Shown here piece by piece: positions 24,302 through 30,160 of a DNA stretch of 30,160 nucleotides. The DNA is taken from the NCBI GenBank assembly GCA_964388275.1, contig CAYLZD010000042.1:1-30160 (forward strand), written 5' to 3'. The notes beneath the pieces were generated by a model that made no database searches, was not told the origin of the DNA, and saw nothing but the letters and a program-made list of their open reading frames with translations. Position numbers and translations under genes: made by a program. The stretch's first letter is position 1. Each line of letters begins with the position of its first letter. The stretch comes from JARYLZ01 sp964388275 (GTDB taxonomy: Bacteria > Bacteroidota > Ignavibacteria > SZUA-365).

Positions 24302-25159
24302 TCAATGCGCTTGCTCCGTTTCGGGCTTACACAGGCTCTCGACGTATTGCCGCAGCAAATGGCGCTCGATACAGTCACGCATCCAGGGTTCGCATTCTAC
24401 GGCCGGTCGCGGATAGCGGAAGCGCAGCTCTTTTTTCGGATATCTTTTCTCGAGTTTTGCCTTTATACCTTTCTCGAGTTCCCCACGGAGTTCGTGAGGT
24501 ATTATGACCGGCGAGGTGACGGTGACCTGTATGCTCCTGTCCATGTACATGAAGCGGAACTGCCGGCAGACCGGAGAGATGAGTTTCATTCTTTGCTGAT
24601 AAGCGAGCATTTGCACGCACGCGGCCGCGGCGCCCCTGCCGATCACCCCGGTGATCGCTTCTGAAAATTCGGCGATGTCGGCATGCTTCGCGGCGCCGTG
24701 GGAAAGCGCGAGCCTGGCGCCGTGGCCAAGCTTCATCCACGCTGAATGGAGCGCTTCCATGCCGGCGGCTACTGTGTCAGCTTCATCGTCGCCGCTCTTA
24801 TTGCTGTTTTTGCCTTTTAACAGGAGGGCTGAAGCCAGGAGGGCTGAAGCGTAATGTCGGGCCAGCCGCTTCACCGGCCATGAGCCGGTGATCCGGCGAT
24901 GCAGCAGCGCAGCGCCGACAGGACCGAGCTGCTGTTCGACCGGGAATCCTTGGCGATACAGGTTCTCGAGGGAACAAAGCAACCTGTGTTTCTTCTCTTC
25001 ATCGGCGCCTTCAACAAATATTTTCTCGAGCGCTGCATCTTCAGGCGTAAGCTCCGCTCCCTCGGCACAGCCCGAAATGACGCCTTCCCCGGCGCGGCGG
25101 AGGTCTGCGAACAATGACTCCTGAAAGGACAACAGTTCTGTTGCGACAGGAGGCGTCAC
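24302..25159 (-). CDS. F1-ATPase delta/OSCP-like protein with N-terminal extension
   Basis: From GTG 25159 the protein has 285 residues, against about 180 for normal delta. The first about 95 residues are an extension. The region from about 98 (KRLARHYASALLASALL) resembles the first helix of delta/OSCP, and the stretch GVIGRGAAAACVQMLAYQQR, then IQVTVTSPVIIPHELRGELE, matches the gR...l..i / a.VtsA.pL pattern of its C-terminal half. The usual GG-containing terminal strand is replaced by EPWMRDCIERHLLRQYVESL. The GTG overlaps the stop of the upstream gene by 4 nt (GTGA), which decides the start over an ATG at 25222. Delta links the F1 head to the stator, so some stator partner is expected. Confidence 0.7.
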   Translation of the reverse strand: MTPPVATELLSFQESLFADLRRAGEGVISGCAEGAELTPEDAALEKIFVEGADEEKKHRLLCSLENLYRQGFPVEQQLGPVGAALLHRRITGSWPVKRLARHYASALLASALLLKGKNSNKSGDDEADTVAAGMEALHSAWMKLGHGARLALSHGAAKHADIAEFSEAITGVIGRGAAAACVQMLAYQQRMKLISPVCRQFRFMYMDRSIQVTVTSPVIIPHELRGELEKGIKAKLEKRYPKKELRFRYPRPAVECEPWMRDCIERHLLRQYVESLCKPETEQAH

Positions 25160-25605
25160 AGAACACCCGCCAGTCCGAGAAAGCCCAGTGAGCTCCCAAT
25201 GAAGAAAACTGCAGACCACCACAAAACGAAACTCCGGCTGAAATTACCTCTCACAACAGTTGCCGAGTCATGCGAGGATACTCCGCTTTGTCGGGTAGTC
25301 GTTGCATCCCTTCTCACTTGTTCGAGAATGGATTCGGCTTTCTTTTGAATTTCTTCCGCGCTGACATCCGTTTTAGGCAGAAAAAACAGCAGAGGATTCA
25401 AAGCAAAGGCGCGGAGCAATTTTTCCTTATCTTCCTTGGTATGCTCCGTTGTTCGCGCGCCCGGGCTCGCCGCACCGGGATCGCTTGCTTGAGCGGCGTC
25501 CGTCGATGTGCTCCTGCGATAAAAAAGAATGATGGCGCCCGCCCCCCAGATCAGAAACAGCGGAGCGGCAAAATACGGCCAATGTGATAAGATACTTTGT
25601 TCCAT
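25156..25605 (-). CDS. Two-helix membrane protein in place of the Fo genes
   Basis: This 149-residue protein has one hydrophobic helix near the N-terminus (about 10-28) and a second at the C-terminus (about 127-148). Between them lies a hydrophilic, charged segment of about 95 residues, with a possible helix around SAEEIQKKAESILEQVRR (about 82-99). It is not recognisable as subunit a, c or b: no long multi-helix body, no Gly-rich hairpin with a carboxylate, no long coiled coil after one helix. It lies 21 nt after epsilon and overlaps delta-like by 4 nt, exactly where a-c-b would be in a standard order. A membrane anchor or stator for the F1-like head is the natural inference. Confidence 0.7.
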   Translation of the reverse strand: MEQSILSHWPYFAAPLFLIWGAGAIILFYRRSTSTDAAQASDPGAASPGARTTEHTKEDKEKLLRAFALNPLLFFLPKTDVSAEEIQKKAESILEQVRRDATTTRQSGVSSHDSATVVRGNFSRSFVLWWSAVFFIGSSLGFLGLAGVL

Positions 25606-25626
25606 AGCGATCGGTTGCCTGCGATT

Positions 25627-26040
25627 TTATTTCGTTTTTTCCTGCGGAAGAAGGGTTCTCAAGTATCGGATAGATTCAGATATTTCGGTTGTAGGGATTA
25701 TCTTCATCTCTACTTTTTCTGTTACCGGTTTGTCTGTAGCGATGAGCAGTTCATTCCCCTTGGAATTAAAATATGAGAATTGAATAAAGGCATTCTTCAG
25801 GGATATCCGCTTATTGAAAGTCCATTCGTCGTTGTTTTGGTCGTACGCGCCGTCTTCATCCGTGAAAAACAGACTGCCGTTCTTGATATATAGAATAGTA
25901 TCGGCATGGTAGGGGAGAAAAAGCTCCCTGCAGTTCGGGTCCTCAGATTCTAAAAGCGCTGCTCGCACTTTTTGATAATCCTGAGATTCACCATCTCTCG
26001 ATTTTGTGGGTGTAACAATCGACAGATTAAAACTGCTCAT
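25627..26040 (-). CDS. F1-ATPase epsilon-subunit-like protein
   Basis: A 137-residue protein whose first about 100 residues follow the epsilon beta-sandwich: LSIVTPTK at the start, then LFLPYHADTILYIKNGSLFF in place of the family's LPGHAPLLTALKPG segment. A short helical tail (about 115-137) follows. An insertion, DEDGAYDQNNDEWTFNKR, sits in the sandwich. Epsilon binds gamma and can inhibit rotation. The ATG overlaps the beta stop (ATGA), so translation is coupled, as in many beta-epsilon pairs. Confidence 0.78.
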   Translation of the reverse strand: MSSFNLSIVTPTKSRDGESQDYQKVRAALLESEDPNCRELFLPYHADTILYIKNGSLFFTDEDGAYDQNNDEWTFNKRISLKNAFIQFSYFNSKGNELLIATDKPVTEKVEMKIIPTTEISESIRYLRTLLPQEKTK

Positions 26041-27716
26041 TGCCTTGTGGCCTCTACAAATTCTTTTGCATAACTCTCAAACTTCGAGGGATCCTTCGAA
26101 GGATCTGTATTCTCATTGAAAGGATATCCATTGTCGTTCAATTCTTCCGGTTGGAGTTTGTATTGTGTCAGGTACAGCGCGCGTGCCACGGTCTCCTCCG
26201 GTGGCATGCGTTCTTTTATAACATCGGGACCCCTGGCGGTCACAAAATTCTGCTGGAAGAATTTCATGATAAACTTACCTCTCCAATAAATGACCTTCTC
26301 ATCCTCGCTTAACTCATCCTCGCCGAGCATGTGAACTGTTTCCTCGAGAGCTTGGCATTTCTGCAGAATTTCGCGCACTTTGTCGGAAACCCCTTTATGG
26401 TAATTAAAATTTCCATCTTCGAACATACAGGCATACCAGCGCTCGTGACCTTTTTCCTCAGGAGTCGTCTTATAATGTTTCTTAAGCGATTCCCAGGCCA
26501 TTTCCGTGTCGCGCGCATCTGATTTCAGCGGAGCTACGGAGGGGTAATGATTTCTCGCAGCAAGGTCGCGGTCCAGAACCAGCTTTGCGTCGAGATGAGT
26601 GAAGATTGCAGACGGCGCCGGATCGGTGAGATCGTCTGCGGGCACGAACACGGCCTGTATCGATGTGATGCTTCCATCGTCAGTGGAAACCATTCTTTCC
26701 TGTATGTCGCCGAGTTCCATTTCCAATGTCGGTTGATACCCCACGGCGCTGGGCATGCGGCCGAGCATGGTCGAGAGTTCCGCTCCCGCCTGCACGTATC
26801 GGAAAATATTGTCGAGGAAAATCATTACGTCGGATTTTTTGTCGCGGAAGTGTTCTGCGATAGCGATGGCCGCCGCGGCAGCTCTGAAGCGCGCTCCCGG
26901 CGGTTGATCCATCTGGCCGAAAACGAAAGCGGTCTTTTCCAGAATTTTCTTGTCGCTCTCCTTAATTTTCTTGTCGCTCCCCTTCTCATGAAAATCAGCC
27001 CAGAGTTCGTTCCCTTCTCTTATTCGCTCACCTATTCCTCCGAATACCGCATATCCGGGTTTATCTCCCTCTTTCACCTTTTCTCCTTCTTTCACCAGTA
27101 TATCGATCAATTCCTTTATGAATACGGTCTTGCCTACTCCCGCGCCGCCGAAAAGGCCGACTTTGCCTCCCTTGGGTATGGGTGACATGAGATCAACGAC
27201 TTTGATGCCTGTCCAGAGCACCTCACCAGTATCCCCCTCGCGGCCCTGTTCACCAGTATCCTCCTCGCCGCCCTGTTGCTGTTTTTGTTTCTTCACCTTG
27301 CTGAATGAAGGCGGTTCGGAGACAATCGGCTTCATGTTACCACTAACGACCGGCTCGCCTCCGTCTATCGGAAGCCCCAAGGGATTCATCATTCGCCCTA
27401 ACACCCCTGGTCCCACAGGAAAATTCAACGGCCCGCCGACTGCAACAACCTTGTTGCCTCTCGCCAGGCCGTCGACCCTGTCCATTGCTATTGCGCGCAC
27501 GCGGCGTTCGCCTATGTGCGCCTGCACTTCAAGAAATATGTCCGGCTTTGTTATTCCCTTTCCTTCAGTGATCTCTTTTCCCTCAATCTTGAGAGCATCG
27601 TAAATGCCGGGAAGTTTATCCGTGCCGCTGAAGTCCACCTCGATCACCGGCCCTGTTATTCTGACTATAGTTCCTGTGTTCTCGGTTTTCGTGCTTGTGT
27701 TTTCAGGTTCGTCCAT
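26037..27716 (-). CDS. F1-ATPase beta-subunit-like catalytic protein with insertions
   Basis: 559 residues (usual about 465-480). Catalytic features are intact: P-loop GGAGVGKT (190-197), catalytic glutamate E230 in GERIREGN, Walker B MIFLDNIFR (D302), the MLGRMPSAVGYQPTL segment, and DELSEDEK (467-474), the lever motif near gamma. It should therefore hydrolyse or synthesise ATP with alpha. Unusual additions are a charged, glutamine-rich insertion at about 138-165, an expanded region at about 238-260 with a repeated SDKKI/ESDKKI tract, and about 25 extra residues at 410-436. ATG 27716 is preferred to an upstream TTG at 27761. It lies 56 nt after the membrane-anchored Ig-like gene. Confidence 0.94.
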   Translation of the reverse strand: MDEPENTSTKTENTGTIVRITGPVIEVDFSGTDKLPGIYDALKIEGKEITEGKGITKPDIFLEVQAHIGERRVRAIAMDRVDGLARGNKVVAVGGPLNFPVGPGVLGRMMNPLGLPIDGGEPVVSGNMKPIVSEPPSFSKVKKQKQQQGGEEDTGEQGREGDTGEVLWTGIKVVDLMSPIPKGGKVGLFGGAGVGKTVFIKELIDILVKEGEKVKEGDKPGYAVFGGIGERIREGNELWADFHEKGSDKKIKESDKKILEKTAFVFGQMDQPPGARFRAAAAAIAIAEHFRDKKSDVMIFLDNIFRYVQAGAELSTMLGRMPSAVGYQPTLEMELGDIQERMVSTDDGSITSIQAVFVPADDLTDPAPSAIFTHLDAKLVLDRDLAARNHYPSVAPLKSDARDTEMAWESLKKHYKTTPEEKGHERWYACMFEDGNFNYHKGVSDKVREILQKCQALEETVHMLGEDELSEDEKVIYWRGKFIMKFFQQNFVTARGPDVIKERMPPEETVARALYLTQYKLQPEELNDNGYPFNENTDPSKDPSKFESYAKEFVEATRQ

Positions 27717-27772
27717 GTTTTTCTCTCGATTTGGATTGCGGGCTTGCGGCGGGTTATACAAACGGAGTCACA

Positions 27773-29098
27773 TCAATTCGGCATCAGAGTCACGCGAAGC
27801 TCCTTCGATGCGCTGCCTGCGCGAAGGCGGATAAATGCTTCGGCGCCCGCTTTGGGCAGCTTCGCTTTCAAGCGGAATTTCACGATCGTTCCGTCGCGCT
27901 GCGGGCTGAAGGTGAAATCGTCGAGGACATCCTTGCCGTCGATTTCGGCTATTATCGAGATTTCCCTCTGATCGATGATTTTTGCGTTCTGCGCGATGCA
28001 GCGGCCGCATCTCTGCGTGAAGAACTCGAAGGTATGCCCCATGGCGTATTCGCCCCCGTCGTCGAAGCCGACATCGATGTGGTCTGTGGGCGCCTTGACG
28101 GCGTAGGTGAACACGGACTCCGAGATGCTTTTCGCGAGGGAATCGGAAGCGACCGTGAAGGGCTTGCCCTTGTAAGAGGCGACGACGGTCATTTGCCGGC
28201 CGAGCGCGTCCGGCGGTATGAGGTGACGGACTTTCGTGCCGCTGCCCTCGGCGATCGTTTTATCGTCGATGTTGATCTTCCAGGCATATTCGCTGACATT
28301 TTCCAGACCGAACACTCCGACGTTCATGTCGAAGAACTCGTCGGCATAAGCGCCGAACGGCGCTCGCTGCATCAGCATGGGCGGGCGCGCGACGACCGTA
28401 AAACTCACTCTTGGCGCGCTGCTCTTGGCGCCCGATCCGCGGGAGTCGCGGCCCCACAGCGAAATCACCGTCTCGCCGGGCTTGTTCACGCGGCCGGTCC
28501 ATACCCATTTGGTTTTCGGGCGGTCCGGCGCGACGACGCCGTGATCCGACTCGATTTTCACGACCCGCTGCGGCTCGACGCCCTGGATGCCCAGCTCGAC
28601 GGAAAAATCCTGCCCCATCGGGACTTCCTTCGGAGGGCCCTTTGGGACGATCTCGAATTGGCCCGCCGTTCTCAGACGCTGAAAGGAACGCTCGAGAAGC
28701 ACGCGCACTTCCTGAACCACTCCTGGTTTCAGCTCTTTGTCCGTTATGATATTCTCCTTGTCGGTGTACGGCTTCACGGTGTACAGCAGGGCGCTATCCT
28801 CGGGCGACATCGGGATCACATTCTTGAAAAAGACGTAGCAGCCCGATAATTTCGAGATCAAGGTCGCTTGCTGTTCTTCGTCCGCAGGGTGTACGCGCAG
28901 GGTGACGGGAGTTAAATTCTCTCTTCCGCTCTCTGAATCGATGTAGATGTAGTTCACCGATGCCAGTGGCATGCCCGGCACATCCGGCCCCGGTTGCGGA
29001 GCAGTCGGTCCGTGCAGCTGCCATGCTATCAGAAAGCCACCCGCAACGGTGATAAACCACAATCCTCCCCATCCCGGGCTTTTCGTTTTTTCAGGCAT
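27773..29098 (-). CDS. Membrane-anchored protein with Ig-like repeats heading the F1-like operon
   Basis: From ATG 29098 the protein has 441 residues. A single transmembrane helix (about 11-27) follows a short basic N-terminus, so the N-terminus should be cytoplasmic and the rest outside. The remainder is beta-rich with several Ig-like modules (for example around 150-240, 240-330 and 340-441). This one-helix-plus-beta-domains plan resembles GldM/PorM of the T9SS motor, but sequence identity is not obvious, so that is only an analogy. AGGGGA seven bases upstream of ATG 29098 decides this start over an ATG at 29122. It is the first gene of the operon. Confidence 0.75.
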   Translation of the reverse strand: MPEKTKSPGWGGLWFITVAGGFLIAWQLHGPTAPQPGPDVPGMPLASVNYIYIDSESGRENLTPVTLRVHPADEEQQATLISKLSGCYVFFKNVIPMSPEDSALLYTVKPYTDKENIITDKELKPGVVQEVRVLLERSFQRLRTAGQFEIVPKGPPKEVPMGQDFSVELGIQGVEPQRVVKIESDHGVVAPDRPKTKWVWTGRVNKPGETVISLWGRDSRGSGAKSSAPRVSFTVVARPPMLMQRAPFGAYADEFFDMNVGVFGLENVSEYAWKINIDDKTIAEGSGTKVRHLIPPDALGRQMTVVASYKGKPFTVASDSLAKSISESVFTYAVKAPTDHIDVGFDDGGEYAMGHTFEFFTQRCGRCIAQNAKIIDQREISIIAEIDGKDVLDDFTFSPQRDGTIVKFRLKAKLPKAGAEAFIRLRAGSASKELRVTLMPN

Positions 29099-29133
29099 TG
29101 AATCGTCCCCTACCTGTTTCATTGGTCAGTGTT

Positions 29134-29160
29134 ATCGTATCAGCCATGAGATCGGTGCAA
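29134..29160 (-). promoter_or_regulatory. Candidate promoter of the F1-like operon
   Basis: On the minus strand, TTGCAC (29160-29155) and TACGAT (29139-29134) are 15 bases apart, and the -10 is preceded by TGA, an extended -10 arrangement. It sits about 35 nt before ATG 29098. The spacing is short, so this is tentative. Confidence 0.3.
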
Positions 29161-29225
29161 ACTGAACTGTTCGGGAAGAAGAATTACTGCTCATCACGTA
29201 TTCCGGTTTTGCATACAATTCGCCC

Positions 29226-29666
29226 TCACCTCCAAAAGAAAAACCACCACCCCGCCGCCCAGTGCATCCGCACTCCGCGGGCGGTGCCAAGCATAATCCC
29301 GTTTGCGCCGTCAATGCGGCCGTCGTCGCGGACGCGGCCCAGCTTTGTACCGTTAGATGACCGCACGACGCCGTCCTGGGCGATGCGGCCGAGGAGGGCG
29401 CCGTTCGAGCCGCGCACCTCGCCCGATTGTGAGATAGAACCGAGCTTCGTTCCGTTGGCGGCTCTAACGGAACCGTCGCGGTTGAAGGATCCGGCACGCC
29501 GGCCTGATGCATCCCTGACCGTTCCCGCCGCGTCTATGCTCGCGAGCCGCACGCCGTTCGCGGTGCGGATCTCCTGCGCATGGGATGCCGTGCTGAACAA
29601 AATGAGACAGGCGGAGACGGACAGGGCCAATACAACCGTTTGCCGGGCCAGGTGCGGATAACTCAT
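29226..29666 (-). CDS. Secreted beta-flower-type repeat protein
   Basis: A 146-residue protein with a signal peptide (1-31, ending in SHAQ) followed by about six repeats of roughly 20 residues. These follow the pattern G-x-V-R-x-x-N-G-x-x-L-G-x-I, as in DGSVRAANGTKLGSI and DGVVRSSNGTKLGRV. This matches the five-fold beta-flower fold known from exported Bacteroidota proteins of unknown function. It ends in an aromatic tail (WAAGWWFFFWR). ATG 29666 starts the signal peptide; a GTG at 29714 is a less likely start. It lies 127 nt upstream of the F1-like operon on the same strand, with a candidate promoter between them, so co-transcription is uncertain. Confidence 0.82.
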   Translation of the reverse strand: MSYPHLARQTVVLALSVSACLILFSTASHAQEIRTANGVRLASIDAAGTVRDASGRRAGSFNRDGSVRAANGTKLGSISQSGEVRGSNGALLGRIAQDGVVRSSNGTKLGRVRDDGRIDGANGIMLGTARGVRMHWAAGWWFFFWR

Positions 29667-29842
29667 AACGGGATGCGGATAAGTGAAATGCGGGCGCTCC
29701 CAGGCACAGTACACGGATGTAAGCCGTCAGCCGGCGGGAGGAGCGCGTTTCTCATCTATACGCACACATCGTGTCGTTTGGTGAAAATCCTGGAGACTAT
29801 TTCCCTAGGGCTTCCACCTGCGTCCCGCTTCTGACTACGCTT

Positions 29843-29885
29843 CTGACTACGCTTCGCTACGCGAAGCTTCGTCAGACAGGTCGCG
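29843..29885 (-). repeat. REP-like hairpin related to the 75-bp units
   Basis: On the minus strand it reads GACCTGTCTGACGAAG, a 15-nt stem tip, then CGTAGTCAGAAG. The 75-bp units at 18577-18794 have the same two flanks with one change each, while the stem tip differs but still pairs (CTTCGC with GCGAAG here, TCCCGCA with TGCGGGA there). The element is inverted relative to those units. Next to it, CTTCTGACTACG is duplicated at 29828-29851. Confidence 0.75.
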
Positions 29886-29904
29886 GGCCTTCGGCGGATA
29901 AATA

Positions 29905-30140
29905 CGCCCTGGGCTGTGATATACCTCCCCTGCGGGGCTCAATTCATCATTCATCATTCCGCATTCATCATTCCCATCTGCCGCCCCTTCGGGGCTCTTG
30001 TTCGAATGACCTGGCGCGCGTACCCAGGGCTGACGCCCTGGGCTGTGATATACCGCCCCTTCGGGGCTCATTCGATTAATGGTGTCGCATGTGACCCAGG
30101 GCTGACGCCCTGGGCTGTGATATACCGCCCCTTCGGGGCT
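29905..30140. repeat. REP-like double-hairpin repeats (72-bp period)
   Basis: Two full copies (30022-30068 and 30094-30140) contain CCCAGGGCTGACGCCCTGGG (one hairpin), TGTGATATACC, and GCCCCTTCGGGGC (second hairpin), and are separated by CATTCGATTAATGGTGTCGC-type sequence with a 72-nt period. Partial copies lie at 29905-29939 and 29981-29996. Between these, an ATTCATCATTC-type short repeat occurs (29941-29976). The array runs to the window edge. Together with the hairpin at 29843 it fills the gene-free stretch 29667-30160. Confidence 0.88.
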
Positions 30141-30160
30141 GAATCGATTAATGGTGTCAC

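Noticed and set aside
25160..25222. ATG 25222 as start of the delta-like gene
   Set aside because: It would overlap the 149-aa gene by 67 nt; GTG 25159 gives a standard 4-nt overlap.
19182..29098. Ordinary housekeeping ATP synthase or Na+-type N-ATPase operon
   Set aside because: Subunits a, c and b are absent, the N-ATPase genes atpQ/atpR are not seen, the subunits carry large insertions, and unrelated membrane proteins take the vacant positions.

Overview
The window looks like a piece of a draft genome (there is a 100-N scaffold gap at 8627-8726) from a Bacteroidota-related lineage, most likely the Ignavibacteria/Kapabacteria/Chlorobi side. The basis is two secreted proteins with type IX secretion (T9SS) type-A sorting domains (a YPNP-type motif near the C-terminus), a PorV/PorQ-type outer-membrane protein, SBBP-repeat and beta-flower proteins, and weak or absent Shine-Dalgarno sites. 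This is family-level inference, not a phylogenetic result. No rRNA, tRNA, CRISPR array or intact transposase was seen.

Region 1 (1-9458) carries envelope and secreted proteins: a ferritin-like DUF2202 lipoprotein, a von Willebrand A protein with a T9SS tail, a small ArfB-like GGQ protein, an HExxH/propeller/beta-barrel outer-membrane protein, and an SBBP-repeat T9SS protein interrupted by the gap. A 55-nt repeat occurs in inverted orientation at 1-55 and 6464-6518.

Region 2 (9495-13322, minus strand) begins with a porV-like gene behind a good sigma70-type promoter. It is followed by a DUF1684 lipoprotein, another lipoprotein, tadA, a small lipoprotein and ndk.

Region 3 (13507-18201, plus strand) is a tightly packed three-gene unit: an unrecognised, possibly sigma-like protein; a soluble protein with an H-x3-C-x2-C anti-sigma-type zinc motif and a small beta domain; and a 1018-residue protein joining a Lon-like Ser/Lys protease domain, one transmembrane helix, an Ig-like domain and two LamG domains. 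The layout suggests a transmembrane signalling or effector system with an unusual protease.

Region 4 (18202-19181) is gene-free and rich in repeats: a purine heptamer array, three 75-bp REP-like hairpin units and a 44-bp tandem duplication.

Region 5 (19182-29098, minus strand) is the most striking. It is an F1-ATPase-like operon in the order membrane-anchored Ig-like protein, beta, epsilon, a two-helix membrane protein (149 aa), delta/OSCP-like, alpha, gamma, then a six-helix channel with two RCK-type domains. Beta keeps its catalytic residues, and alpha its P-loop and arginine finger. There is no a, c or b subunit: the 149-aa protein sits where those genes would normally lie. I read it as an F1-like motor or ATPase with a non-standard membrane partner. 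It is flanked by REP-like repeats in opposite orientation (18577-18794 and 29843-29885). A beta-flower protein gene (29226-29666) and another repeat cluster (29905-30160) end the window.
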